A stretch of DNA of 64,000 bases. Source: Persicaria tinctoria (taxonomy: Eukaryota > Streptophyta > Magnoliopsida > Caryophyllales > Polygonaceae). A program made the translations under genes and the position numbers. The notes below the pieces were generated by a model. It was not told the origin of the DNA and made no database searches. It saw only the letters and a list, made by a program, of their open reading frames with translations. Where the stretch lies: positions 60,915,909 through 60,979,908 of the forward strand of contig JBANSL010000005.1 in the NCBI GenBank assembly GCA_037127255.1. The letters run 5' to 3'. Of this stretch, positions 33,273 through 45,143 are shown one piece after another; positions within the stretch are counted from its first letter, which is position 1; each line of letters begins with the position of its first letter.

Positions 33273-33540
33273 CACTACAAAGGCCCATTCTGACAGCCGT
33301 CATTTGGATACCTCTTCGGGCGACCAAACTTAAGCAAAGTTTGTCGCCTGGTTTTCATCCGTCGCTTGAGTTCAGTTCAGCCGACAAACATTGAGTTTTT
33401 CTGGTCGGCAGAACATGGGTTGGAGGCGATTTGGGCCTCCCAACGTGCAGGCGACGAGCCTTAGTAAGTGCGTCGCTCGAACCTGATTCAGGCGATGAAC
33501 GTTTTGAAGTCCGTCGAGCGAGACGCAATCTGGCGCATTG
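33273..33540 (+). mobile_element. Second CACTA-type terminus with subterminal repeats
   Basis: CACTACAAAGGCCCATTCTG begins at 33273 and is followed rightward by nine or so GCGACGA/CGTCGC motifs until about 33520, then unrelated DNA. The orientation (CACTA facing right) means it is not the right end of the 22799 element. It is probably the truncated end of another copy. Confidence 0.6.
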
Positions 33541-34722
33541 AGCACTGAGCTACTTGTGAGCCAGCGTGTTGGTGAGCAGCTTGCTTGCGAGTAGCATGCT
33601 TGTATGCTGCAAGCTTGTGTCTAAGGTGTGCTAGCGTATACTCGAAGTACGCTTGCATACGCACGGAGCATGACCGCTAGCGCCCGGAATACGTACGGAG
33701 GTACAAACAGTGGCGGAAACTCAAGCTTAACAAATGAGGGGGCCGAACAAAAACTAATAATTTTGTTAGGGTTTAGAACTCGGTCAAACCGTCCGGAGGC
33801 TATCCCCAAGCCTATTTTATTAATATCAACGGAACACTTTATCTAAATCTAAAAAACAAAAACTTTAAGAACCCAAATTTCTCGTGAATTGCAATGTGTA
33901 ATATACTATAAATTATAATCCTATCATCAAGATTCAAGAACCCAACTTTCCCAACTTTTTCAAATGATCAGCAAAGCAATGATTAAAATAAATTAGTGGC
34001 AGAGCCTCAAATGAAAAGTAATTGAAACTTAAATTTCTATAATCCTACCATTTGCTAATAATTCTAATTTACTATAATCCTACAATTTGTTAATAATTAG
34101 GCTAATCAGCGGCATAACATTGTGCAATATACTAATCAGCGGCATATCACTTACTGTAATTGAAAGTTAAATTGAAGGAACGAAGGATTAAAAAAAATTT
34201 CACATGAATAAAAGTTTCAGATAAAAAGCAATTGAAGGACTAAAACCAAATAAAAGTGAAAGAAATTAGAAATGTACAGAACTTACTATAATGCATTTTT
34301 TGTTTGCATGCAAAATTCGAATTTGTGGATGGGGGAAGGTTTGCCGAATTGGAAATTTGCAATACAACGATGAGCGGAAGGGTCCGAGCGCAGACGTCCT
34401 TATGTGGTTGTGCCGATTGACTCGATTCGCAATTTATGGACATAGCCATGGGTAAACGAGGTGGTGTACTAGAGGAAATTAAAGTTGGCACCACACTACC
34501 ACAGGTCCACAGAGGCAACACGAGGCATCGGAGTGGCGGCGAACGAGGTGGTGGCGTGTGCTTGTCCTGCTACTAATTACTTTCTGCCATTCCTGAGAAG
34601 TTGAAATGGGATAAATGATATTTGGAATTGGGGGAGATGAGGAGGTAGGCGGAGGACGGGAGAGATTGTGGGGGCCATATCATTCAATTTTCTACTTTCC
34701 TTCTTTCTTTCTTTCTTTTTTT

Positions 34723-34724
<2 letters not shown>
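33541..34724. other. Intergenic DNA, no supported gene
   Basis: 33541-33660 has repeated GCTTGC/GAGC words. 34240-34620 is moderately GC-rich with an open minus-strand frame of no recognised family. A TTTC run precedes the G tract. Confidence 0.4.

Positions 34725-34753
<29 letters not shown>
34725..34753. repeat. 29-base homopolymer G tract
   Basis: Twenty-nine consecutive G after a TTTC/T-rich run. The length could be unstable or an assembly artefact. It is capable of forming G-quadruplexes. Confidence 0.9.
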
Positions 34754-34756
<3 letters not shown>

Positions 34757-35132
34757 GGGCACCTCTGGCCCCCAAAACATTCCGCCTCTGGGTACAAAGG
34801 TTGTCATGCCTTATGACGTAGCCTATGGAGCGATGACACTGAGCTTCTAATTTCTTGGTGTGTGGGTGCCATTGGGGACAAAGGACAACCGACCCATGGT
34901 TTGCCGAAATGGTGGGAGACCATGGGTTGCTCAAGTTTTGGGTGCCCATGGGTTCACTCATATCATGGGCACCCATGGTATGGAGAACCAAAGAGTCATC
35001 AAGGCGGAGCACCAAGGAGACGAGACACCACATGTTAGTGCGCGCGAAAGCAAATGTAAGCCTCTAATTTTGTGGAAAACACTGCTTGAAAAATAGAAAT
35101 TGAAAACTCGTGTTTAAGTTGTGGCATGGTAT

Positions 35133-35623
35133 AAAGGAGAGACCACTGTCTTAGAAGCAAAATTGCCCCGACACCTTGGTGTAGGTAAGCTACAAGCGTC
35201 GCCCTTCAATACACAACGAGCTTGGTTGCGCTTGCCGCCGAAGCTATGGAACCAACCAAGGACTCAGAATGGATTACAGAAGAGAAGGAGAACATGTGTT
35301 GTAAACCTAAAAACAATCTCAGTTTTAAAACAAAAGATCGACGCTCCCACTTTGTAGAAAATCTGGAGGAAATCAAAACAGTTTTAACAAAACGTCAAGG
35401 ATGAGAGAAGTTATCTAAAAACTTAAATCACGTGTCACGAACACGGACCAGACCGGCGACGGTGTTGGTGCGTGCGTGTGGGACTTCAATCCCAACTCTC
35501 AGCAGCCTACTCTACAACTCCTCTTTAAAAACACCTCTTCAAATACCCTTTGTAATCAATTTGGGACAAAGAGTTTGAAAGGACATGTAAAAAAACTTCC
35601 ATTTGTGAACATTACCTCCAACA
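35133..35623 (-). repeat. LTR-like repeat, copy A
   Basis: About 490 bases repeated at 37710-38274 (B). Both contain GGAGAGACCACT, GACACC.TGGTG, CGAGCTTGG, GCCGCCGAAGCTATGGAACC, CAAAACAGTTTTAACAAAACG, TACAA.TCCTCTTTAAAAAC and CATTACCTCCAA. On the minus strand this copy starts TGTTGGAGGTAATG, a TG start usual for copia LTRs. It probably belongs to the copia relic between the copies. Confidence 0.7.
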
Positions 35624-35994
35624 GTCCCTCACTAATGTGAGATACTGTGGTTTTAAATCAAAATCTTCGTTATGAGCTGGTTTTGTGGAAAAAATACTTA
35701 AATGTCGGTGAATGAATCTCGGACCAACACATAGTGAAGCTAAGTGCCTTGCTTGTCTTGGAAGTGAACGAATCTTGAACTTCCAGACTTGCGAGTTGTT
35801 CTCAACAACATATATCTCATCCACTACACTGGTGTTTCCGCGATCTAACTTTTAAATGTAGATAGTCATCTCATACCTTGGGTGATAAAGAGTGCTCTAG
35901 AAAGACAACCCTAGTCTTCCATAGAAGGTGACCAACCCTTCACACTCTTGTAAGTGATTCCATCAAATCTATCTCACATAGACCACCCTTATTA

Positions 35995-36399
35995 GAGCAT
36001 GAGCAACCATGAGTTTTGCTCACCTTAAGGTTGTTAAAAGGCAACCTCATGGTTGTAGACAAAACCTTAAGGTAAAGAGAGGAAAGAGGTTACCTTGGTG
36101 TGGAGAGGTAGGAAGTGCCTTGGACCATGTGCAAAAGCATGGTGATTTATTTATTTTTATGTTTTTTATTTAACTAATAATATTATAATTGGTGGAAATT
36201 ATATAGTGGGTATAAATAAATGGGGAAAAGAGAAGAATGAGGTAAACTCATGGTTGTGGAGTAAAAATATAAAAACCTTAAAGAAAGAGGTTGATAAAGT
36301 GGAAAATTATTTAAAAGAAAAAATAAATGAGATGTCAAAATATTACAGGGAGAGAGGAAAAAAATTGGATAAGAGGTAACCTTATGGTTGCGGATAGTC
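35995..36399. mobile_element. Tourist-like MITE (PIF/Harbinger type)
   Basis: Ends GAGCATGAGCAACCATGAG and CTTATGGTTGCGGATAGTC are imperfect inverted repeats, flanked by TTA on both sides (35992-35994 and 36400-36402). 405 bases, no coding. The three-base TTA duplication is typical of PIF/Harbinger MITEs. Confidence 0.65.
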
Positions 36400-37260
36400 T
36401 TAGCGCTATGATCGATATCATTAAGAGCATAATGCTCAACCTCTACATCTTTCAGTGAATCCATCAAGTCCTTCTCAATCGGACCACCCAACTCTGGGCT
36501 ATGGACTCATTAAGAGTTGGAGGCTCATCCTTTATTATACACCTGTCTTAGGAATAGATATGGTGTACATCTGCTCACATTGGTTTAAGCCCCATTCCAT
36601 TAAACAGTTCAAGGACCATCCTTCTGTTCAGTCCCTTTGTCAACGGATATGCCAGATTCCTCTCGGACTTCACATACTCCAAGCAAATTAAATAACACCG
36701 GTAGCAATCAATTGTCTCACAGCTTCATGTCTCGTATGTGTCTCTTCTTAACATTGTAAGTATATTTGTTCGCTACATAAATAGCATATTATGAGTCACA
36801 ATGAAGAGAAATAGTTGGGTCTTATGATCCCACAAAGGTAGATCAACCAGTAAGCTTCTCAACCACTTAACCTCTTGTCCAGCTAAATCTAATGTTATGA
36901 ACTCAGATTCCATAGTTGATCTAGCAATGCAAGTTTGTTTTCATGACTTCTATGATATAGCACCACCACATAATGTAAACACATAACCACTAGTGGAGCT
37001 AACTTCATCATTGTCAATGACCCAATTTACATCACAATAACCCTCCAAAACTTAAGGGAAACCCACATAGTGTAAATCCCAATCAATGGTGCCTTTAAGA
37101 TATCTCAGTAATCTATGAAGTCCAATCCAATGTTCACTACTAGGTATCTACTAAATCTACTAACATCATGTGCAATATCAAGCTGAGTGTAATTCATCAG
37201 AAAAACTAAACTCCCATTTATTTTAGCATACTCATTTTTTGACACTCCATTTCCAAAATT
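36400..37260 (-). pseudogene. Copia pol relic, RNase H side
   Basis: Minus-strand translation shows scattered traces of the copia RNase H region after the reverse transcriptase (around 37200-36850), with stops and frameshifts. The remainder to 36400 has no clear identity. Confidence 0.45.
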
Positions 37261-37712
37261 TTACTTTAATTGCATGCTAGCATCATAAAAAGTTCGAACC
37301 GGCACAACATGAAATTTCTCAAACATTTTCAACATTTTCTCTACATAATGAGTTGGTTGTGACAAAATGAAGACATTTCCTTTTCTAGTTACTTTAACTC
37401 CTAGAATGACATCAACTTCACTCATGTCTTTCATCTCAAACTTAGATGATAAAAATTGTTTGGTTATCTTTATAGAATTTATGTGTGATCCAAATAACAT
37501 GTCATTCACATATAAACATATAATCACACAATCAGCACCAAACCTCTTAGAATAGACAGAGGCATCATATCTGTTTACCTCAAATCCAAAGCTTAGTATA
37601 GTTGTGTGGAACTTCTCATACAATTGCTTTGGTGCTTGCTCGAGTCCATACAATGACTTATTCAGCTTACACACTTTATTTTCCTGTCCTGGAACAATGC
37701 ATCCTAGAGAAA
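37261..37712 (-). pseudogene. Copia reverse transcriptase fragment
   Basis: On the minus strand IVPGQENKVCKLNKSLYGL..APKQ leads into FEVNRYDASVYSK, VIICLYVNDMLFGS and FEMKDMSEVDVILGVKV, then SQPTHYVEKML. This order is diagnostic for the Ty1/copia reverse transcriptase. The catalytic YVDD is YVND here, and the fragment begins abruptly at the edge of repeat copy B, so it is dead. About 140 codons remain of a polyprotein normally well over 1000. Confidence 0.9.
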
Positions 37713-38274
37713 GGAGAGACCACTACCTTATAAGCGAAATCGCCCTGACACCGTGGTGCAGGTCGGCTACAGGCGTCACCCCCCAAGGATACACAGCGAG
37801 CTTGGCTGCGTGCACTCGCCGCCGAAGCTATGGAACCATCCCAGGACTCAGAACTGATTACAGAAGAGGAGGAGAGGAGGAGAACGTGTGTTGTAAATCT
37901 GAAAACAATCTCGGTTTTAAAACAAAAAAGATGCTCCCACTATGCAGAAAATCCGGAGGAAATCAAAACAGTTTTAACAAAACGATAAGGACGAGAGAAG
38001 TTATCTAAAAACTTATTTCCTCTTTATCAGAGGCTTAAAATTGATATAAAATGCAAAAGGGACCATCACCACACCGCGCACATGTCAAGAACATGGACCG
38101 GACCGGACCGACGGCGATGGTGCTCGCGTGTGGGACTTCTATCCCAACTCTCAATAGCCCACTCTACAAGTCCTCTTTAAAAACACCTCTTCAAATACCC
38201 TTTGTAATCAATGTGGAACAAAGAATTTGTAAGGGTGTGTAAAAAACCTCCATTTGTGAACATTACCTCCAATA
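37710..38274 (-). repeat. LTR-like repeat, copy B
   Basis: Diverged second copy of 35133-35623, longer because of small insertions (GAGGAGGAGAGG, GGACCGGACCGGACCGAC). The end homologous to copy A's TGTTGGAGG is TATTGGAGG. Copies A and B are about 2.6 kb apart in direct orientation. Confidence 0.7.
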
Positions 38275-38320
38275 CCACGAACTTGCCTCGGAGCAATCGG
38301 GCGTTGACACATGGGGACGT

Positions 38321-38328
38321 GCTAGCTT
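38321..38328. repeat. hAT target-site duplication, left
   Basis: GCTAGCTT, repeated exactly at 39186-39193. Confidence 0.9.
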
Positions 38329-39185
38329 TAGGGTTGGGCAAAATTTGAATCGGACCGATACCAGACTGGAATTTACGGTCTTTGGATCGGACCAGGATAT
38401 TACGGTGTGGTCTACAGTCCAAGATATTTTGATTTCCGGGTTCCTGTCCAAACCCGGGACCAGACCGGAATTTCCGGTCCGGACCAGAATTGGAGTGGAA
38501 CCCATATTAAAAAAAACATAAAGATGTACGTTGTTCATCCTTTAATTTCATTTCATCACCTTCTTTCTTCAATTCCTTGGTTCAATCGCCGCCGCTGTTC
38601 ACCACCACATACTCGCCTGTCGGTCCTCGCTCAACCCTCCCTCGCCAGAAGCCACACGCCACCAGGCCGAGACCAACCCTCTCGACTCTTTCCACCAACG
38701 ACGCCCTCTCTCGATTCTTCAAGTCCTCAGGCGACGGGTGCTCCGACCACAGGCACCTCCAAAGCTTCACCACCACCAGCTCCCACTCCCGCCATCAAGC
38801 CCACTCCGGCCACTCTTGTAGGCGGCGACCACATGTGATCTTCTTCTTCTTCCCTCTTCTATTCTTCTTCTTCTTCTTCTTCCCTGTTCAATTTTGATTA
38901 TTTTCATATCGATTTCGGTCAAGGAGAAATTATAAACATTCAAGATTCAAGTCTAAGATTTGAGATGTTTTTCAGATCTAGTTTAGAGAAATTTAGGGCT
39001 AGAAAAAATTTAATTTGTAATATTTTCCAGATCTAGGTTTTACTGGTTTAGTGTAGGCTTTGTGCTTGAATCTGGTCTAACCGGTCTTTTCGGTCCGCGG
39101 ACTGAAAAACCCGGGACCATATTTCTCGGTCCTGGTCCGATCCATGTTTTCAAAAATTCCAGTCCAGATCGGAAACCCAGCCCTA
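38329..39185. mobile_element. Non-autonomous hAT element
   Basis: Ends TAGGGTTGGGC (left) and CCCAGCCCTA (right, reverse complement TAGGGCTGGG) are inverted. Both flanks carry the identical 8-base GCTAGCTT (38321-38328 and 39186-39193), the duplication length of hAT. Subterminal DNA on both sides is rich in GGACC/CCGGTCC words. The interior (about 38560-38900) is CT-rich with a possible acquired coding leader and an open frame of 143 codons (38407-38838) rich in Ser/Pro/Thr that matches no family I know. No transposase. Confidence 0.9.
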
Positions 39186-39193
39186 GCTAGCTT
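39186..39193. repeat. hAT target-site duplication, right
   Basis: GCTAGCTT, identical to 38321-38328. Confidence 0.9.
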
Positions 39194-40562
39194 GGGGCTT
39201 TGCCAATAAATAGGATCTTGTACTTAATATCCGAGGGCAGGTTGAGCTGCCTCATCTTGTATATTCGGAGTGGCCTTCGGGTATTAAAGGACTGGGTGGC
39301 ACCAAGGCCGAGCATGGCCGAGCACTAGGGTTAAACACCAAGCATCGACGAGAGCTAGGGTGCCAAGGCGCGATGCCGAAGGCATGAGAGCAAACGTCAT
39401 ACTCAAGGGTGGGACTCTTGAATGCCTTATCTCAGACTTGTTGTCCTGCTGACGAGCATAGGACTAGGAGGCGATGTCGATGGCCTTGAGATGGCTAGGG
39501 TGACCTCAGGAATGTCCTTCGTTTCGATGAGTTTTCCTTGTGTAGATCGTTCATTTGCGATATATTGTATATATGGTATACAAATTAGGGGAACATTGTT
39601 GTTCGGACCTTGCCACTGAGTTGGGCTCGTAGTGATTTCAAAAGTGCTTCTGCAAAGCCAAATGATGTCTTTGTGGTGTGGATCGAGACCAAGGCTAGTC
39701 CGTCGAGCGGCCCTAGTTCGCTATGGATGTTACACTTAGTTCATTTTAGTCTCGACTAGCTTTGTTTTGTCGCATATGTTTAGTACTTAGGTCATGTTTA
39801 TCTAGGGATACTAGGAATACTAATATTTTATTTTTATTTTTCCGCCACATCATCCTAACAACCCATTATCATTTTTCTCACTTTATCAATAGCATCCCTA
39901 GTATCCCAAACCCCATCTTTTCATACCAATTCAATTTACAAATATACCCTCTCCAGCAATTATTTCTATTATCGATTATATTATTATATTCATTTATTAT
40001 TATTAAAATTTTAATACTAAATTAATATTATTTATAAACTAAATAGTGCGAACTATATACAACCAAAAAAATGAATCTAGTATTATATATTGCATTATTT
40101 ATTATTTCAAATTATTCCATAATTATAATTAAATTTTTTGGATTATAGTTTGCGTATTTATAATCAAAGAGAAATAATTTTTTTCAAAATATAGTCAAAC
40201 ATAATCAAAATTGATGTCTACATGTAGATAAAAATGAATCAAGTGTTGTGTAATTTTTTTATTTTACATTTTTATTACCGAAATATTGATCTTAATGTGT
40301 AAAACACTTTCTCCCCACAAAAGATCTCGATCGTCCATCAAAGGACATATGTCCTCCATGCAGCTCCCCTTCTACAGCCCAATACCAGCCCCACACATGT
40401 CCCCTTTTTTCTCCAAAGCGACGTCGTATGGCTTTTCACTGTCCAAAAAATTGAAATGGGATCTAGGCCGGTTGTCTTCCACATTTAATTACAATGGCTA
40501 GTATCGATACTTTGCAAGTATCTCGATAGTATCGCATATGGTACTGTTTTATTTATTTTTAA
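39194..40562. other. Intergenic DNA, no supported gene
   Basis: 39194-39760 is mid-GC with repeated GCCGAGCA and CTAGGGT words, perhaps old retroelement. After 39790 it is AT-rich; TAGGGATACTAGG and CATCCCTAGTATCCC near 39797 and 39890 are mutually inverted and may bound a small MITE-like piece. Confidence 0.4.
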
Positions 40563-40600
40563 CTAGGGTGGCGGACCCGTGTTACGCACGGGACATGTGT
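40563..40600 (-). mobile_element. Helitron 3' end, reverse orientation
   Basis: Plus strand AACTAGGGTGGCGGACCCGTG TTACG CACGGG. Read on the minus strand this is the hairpin CCCGTG-CGTAA-CACGGG, then TCCGCCACC and CTAG before TT, the expected Helitron 3' terminus. The body would extend rightward; the 5' end was not recognised. Confidence 0.65.
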
Positions 40601-41922
40601 TTGCTTTATTTTTTTTAATCAATTATATGAGTGTGGTATATCCATAAAAAATTTAAAATTTAGTTTATTTATTTAGAATATGGAGTCGTTAAAGGCTAAA
40701 TGAAATATTTGTATTTTTAAAACTATTTCATATAATACAATTGAGCATATTAATTTATTTAATTTTTAATTTTCTAATAAATTTATTTACTTGTTATTTT
40801 TCAAAAAAATTACCTATTAATTTATTTAAATTTTAATTTTTCAAAAAATTACCTATTGATGTTATGGATTTATGAATAAGTAATTATTATCAGTAATATG
40901 AAAGTACAAATATTTCATGGAATGTTGTTAAGCCTCTTACTCTTGTTGGCTAAGATGATCAAGAGTTTGATATTATCTTGTGGTGGCCGATCTGTATGAA
41001 AAGAATGGGCGATGAAAGGAAGTAGAGTTCAGAGAGAGGGATTTAGGAGAGAGAGATAGATTGTTTGATTGATTCTGAATATCCCAAATCAGATACAACT
41101 TGTCCTACTTGTAGTTACAACCGACTCACTTTACGATCCCTATTAACAACGGATCCCTCAATTACAGACTAATTGCATTTGCACCCTTTTCTATATAGTA
41201 TCCGTACATATCCACATTGCAGCTACTTGTAATTTTCTTTAAATTAAAAAAATACAATGAATATAAATATTCCAATTAACAATCGCATTTGGAAGAATAA
41301 CATATATGCACGTACCTCCATGTGTGTGTGTGTATATAATGGTTTGAAAGTCATTAAAAAAAAAGATAAACTAACATATATGTACACATTTAATACTTGA
41401 TTATGAAAAAGAAAATTAACACAATTAATTTCGTACAAAACATTTTTATTCTTAAATTTTTTTTTGGTGGGCAAACGGGGAGAAGCGGCTCCCCAAACCG
41501 TTAATCATTTTTATTCTTAAATAATACACACTTTATAATATCATTTATTTTCTACTACTTTCCTCCAAATTGAATAGATAATGTACAATCATTCGACATA
41601 CCCAAAATCATCCAAATTAAGGATTTTTGTTTTATAGATATAAAAGCATTTGTGCATTATGTGGCTACCTATTGAAACCCCCATAAATTAAGATAAATCG
41701 ATTGTGTAATTGAAAAAGTATTTTAGAGAACTAACAAAAATACCTTTAATTACCAAATTAAGACCTCTAGAATTCTTGGTAGGTCAATTGAGAATATTGC
41801 TTAAAATAAGTTAACCTTAACTACTCAAGCTGATAAAAAATTTAATAATTGGGAAACACTTTTTTTTCCCAATTTGTATAAAGTTGAAAATTTGTTTTAT
41901 AAAGTTGATAAAAATAAGTGTT
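40601..41922. other. AT-rich intergenic DNA
   Basis: No gene seen. It may be the body of the Helitron ending at 40563. Contains a short (GT)n-like CATGTGTGTGTGTGTATATA stretch near 41320. Confidence 0.4.
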
Positions 41923-42096
41923 TCTTTAGGGGTTATTACCTCCTTGGTCGTTCAACACCGACACTCTTTACCTGCTTATGAGTTCATAGTCCAAGACTTT
42001 ACTAATCAAGCTGCATTATATACGCATCACCAATACATCGCAAGATTCATCATGACAGGAGCTTTTGCCCATGGAGCTATCTTTTTAATTCGAGAT
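41923..42096 (+). pseudogene. psaB: Plastid psaB fragment in nuclear DNA (NUPT)
   Basis: 58 codons read as a diverged piece of PsaB, the photosystem I reaction-centre subunit [12 protein letters not shown], then [26 protein letters not shown] and [13 protein letters not shown], ending IRD. This segment normally spans a conserved His-containing transmembrane region. The open frame ends at TAG just after. Flanks are AT-rich and unrelated to psaB, so it is an isolated fragment of transferred plastid DNA, already carrying several amino-acid changes. Confidence 0.88.
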
Positions 42097-43346
42097 GTAT
42101 AGGGTGTATATATAATTTACTTATTTTAATAGTTGATTTACTTAAAATTATTTATATGCAAGTAATTAAAAATAATAACCAAATGAGAATAAAATATTTT
42201 GATGTTCTCAAGTAATTTGCTCGAAAGTCATTTTTAGTACCTCACTATGGCATCCAAGCTCAACTTCCGCATCTAATATTTTATCGGCTGCTTCATTGAT
42301 CAATCTCCTTCCTACAATATATTAATACTATCAATATTCTACTTTAAGTAAATTATACTGTATAAATTAAATTAGATTTTGAAAAAAACCAAAGTTAATC
42401 ATTCCTAATTCATTAGATCGGTAATTAACATTGAAATATCATGAAGTAAAAAAAGCAATACACATAAAACAAATTTCACATCCACACAAATATTAGCAAT
42501 ATTATTTTTTTCAACCGAGGGGATGGAAGGACTTACCTTGAGATGTTGTAGGTAGATTAATTCTCTCACGATCTCCAGTGCAGTGAGAGGTACAACGTAA
42601 CTTTTATATCACCTTTGATTAGGTATATATAACACAAAAACATAGATTTATTGGTACCGTCTTAATTAATTTTGGCTTTACATTTTAGTCTCATTTAATT
42701 AATCACTTTAATTGTGTCACTTTAATTGAGTCCGTTACAAATTGTGCTTAATTGTGTTGTGTCGGTTACAAATTGTGTCTTATTTATTAATAATATTATT
42801 GTTTGTGACTTTTAAAGAAGTTAGTTCAAGATTATTCGACCAAAGAGATTTTGTAGATTAAGATAATAAAATGGTCATCAACTAAAAAATTAAAACTTTT
42901 TTATATATAAAAATGTGCCTAAATATAATTTTTTTATATAATTATCTCTTCAACACATATACATGTTTTTAGTTTATGTATGAAAAAAAGGAGGAAAAAG
43001 TTAATGATCGAAATAGTGAAGGATATTTTAAAAAAAAAAGAATGAAAAGTAAAGCTATTGAAATTTAAACCTTATTTATTGGATATTCAAAAGTTGATCC
43101 GATTAGAGATGGCAAAGAAATTCATGTAGATTATCGTACTCCCAAAAATAACCCACAAAGTGGAGAAAAAAAAAAGGAACATGTAAATAATGAGATTCGA
43201 ACTCTAGATCATTGGGCTCCCTATAACATTGATAACCATTAAGCTAAGTAAGTTTTTGTGATACAAAATGAATAGATATGATCTAATAGTGAAAACTTTA
43301 AAGGTGTAAATGATGGCAATAAATTGCTCATGAACACAACTTTTAA
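42097..43346. other. AT-rich intergenic DNA
   Basis: No gene seen. 42700-42780 repeats TTAATTGTGT/GTTACAAATTGTG. A tRNA-like minus-strand segment lies at about 43186-43255. Confidence 0.4.
43186..43255 (-). mobile_element. tRNA-like / SINE-head sequence
   Basis: Minus strand has an A-box TTAGCTTAATGG and a B-box GAGTTCGAATCTC about 35 bases later, the spacing of a tRNA or SINE promoter. Stems are imperfect, so this is a degenerate tRNA-derived relic, not a functional gene. Confidence 0.4.
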
Positions 43347-43385
43347 GGTTTATACTAGTGAGCATGCCCGTGCGATGCACGGGAC
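43347..43385 (-). mobile_element. Helitron 3' end, reverse orientation
   Basis: On the minus strand CCCGTGCATCGCACGGG forms a terminal hairpin, followed by CATGCTCACTAG and then T. This matches the hairpin-plus-CTAG Helitron 3' terminus. The element body lies to the right, where broken host exons (44404-45143) sit in the same orientation. Confidence 0.75.
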
Positions 43386-44403
43386 ATGTTTTAATTACGT
43401 TGTTTGCTTATTTAGTTAGCTGATCGATATACTCTATTAGGTATGTTTGACTCGTTAAATGTAATTTGATTTGCGCAATATTTGATTTAGACATTATTTA
43501 TTTTTAATTAATATTAAAGATAATCAAACTTTTATCACACATGTGCTTTGACATTAATTTTTATTGATATTGATATAATAATGTACTTTAATAATTAATA
43601 CCATTTATTTTATTTTATTTTCAAATCTCTCTTCTTTGGTTTATATTAATTTTGAAAAATGAATAATAAGATGCAAAATTAATATGAACTTCTTCTTTTT
43701 AAAAATTAATACATATACCTATTTCTTCTCAATCGAGACTCTTTTTCTATTCCTTTTTTAGGGTAATTATGAACTTCTTCTCATTCACATGTTTTTGTTC
43801 CTCCTAATTAACCTATGTCAAATATATATAGGGTTGTTTTGTAAGAAAATAAATTAATTTATAAGATATGACCTAAGAGTATATAATTTTGAATAACATA
43901 AATATGAGATTTATTAGGCATAAATTATAGTCTTAATAACAAAAAATTAAATGACTATATTTTCATACTCTAAATGATTTAATGAATATCTTTTCATATT
44001 CTAATTCATGTCTATTTATTAATTTAACTTTATTTTTTTTTCTCATATTATCTTCAACATGTATTAAGTTGAATGCCTTAATTGTAAAATATTAAATGAA
44101 TATCTTTTTATTTTACAAATAATCAATTTACAAATAATCAAATGACAACTTCTTTGGATTCCAAGTAAAATTAATTAATGATGTCTTCTCATCTTCATAT
44201 GATTCAACTAAAAAGTAAAAACACAAGTTAGGAATAAAAAAATTATAAATCATTTCAACAAAATAATTAACATATATATTAAAAAAAAAACAGTCTTCTT
44301 CGTAGACATGCCGACGTTTGGGTGGATCGAGGATTCAATGGTGGCGATGCTACCTCCGCTCATCTTCGCATCGAGCGGGATCAAGAACGATGCGATGAGG
44401 ATT
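43386..44403. other. AT-rich DNA, likely Helitron body
   Basis: No gene seen in the first 900 bases. The final part (44308-44403) is GC-richer and joins the GST remnant. Confidence 0.4.
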
Positions 44404-44661
<258 letters not shown>

Positions 44662-44872
44662 GCTGGGTTAGAAATGCAACAACACCACTTCTTTCCCTAT
44701 TGCAATTACTGATTGATTAAAATTTGGATGAAATGTGTGAAATTTTTGTGAGGAAGATCGGAATTGAGAATTAATTGGAGATGTCATGTTGATGGAAGGA
44801 GTTGGGGGCTTCAGATGCAAAAGAGATGGGATTTAGGAGAATATTTGAAGTCTCTGGACAGGAAAGCCTTAC

Positions 44873-45143
44873 CTTTTTCAGTTTTAAATTCAATTTCTCG
44901 ATTTTCTGTAGAGCTTCGTCCGGGCTTCCAAATCTTTCTTTTCCTTACTTGTTTCTAACTCCTCCTTTAGCTGATCAAATTGCAAAATATACATGAAAAA
45001 TAATAAGAATAGAATTCTATAGAAAGGTTATCATTCGGGAATACATGCTCACTTATGTATGCATCACTAACCTGCTTTTGTAATTCAGTAGCTCGAGCAC
45101 AAGCCTTGTCTACTTCATCCTCAGCATCAGACGTACCTTTTTT
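44873..45143 (-). pseudogene. Coiled-coil gene fragment, two exons
   Basis: 45072-45143 is a precise 24-codon exon between AG and GT (KKGTSDAEDEVDKACARATELQ). 44873-44970 is a second exon between AG and GT (LKEELETSKEKKDLEAR, then in another frame ALQKIEKLNLKLKK). Intron boundaries are retained, so genomic DNA, not cDNA, was the source. The second exon needs a frameshift. The heptad-like pattern suggests a long coiled-coil plant protein, but the family is not identified. Confidence 0.55.

Noticed and set aside
22799..33540. CGTCGCCTGA repeats as a possible CRISPR-like array
   Set aside because: Repeats are short, in both orientations and irregularly spaced, and lie at the ends of a transposon with TNP2/TnpA genes in a plant genome.
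34577..34821. Poly-Gly/poly-Pro frames over the G tract
   Set aside because: Homopolymer translation with no conserved sequence around it.
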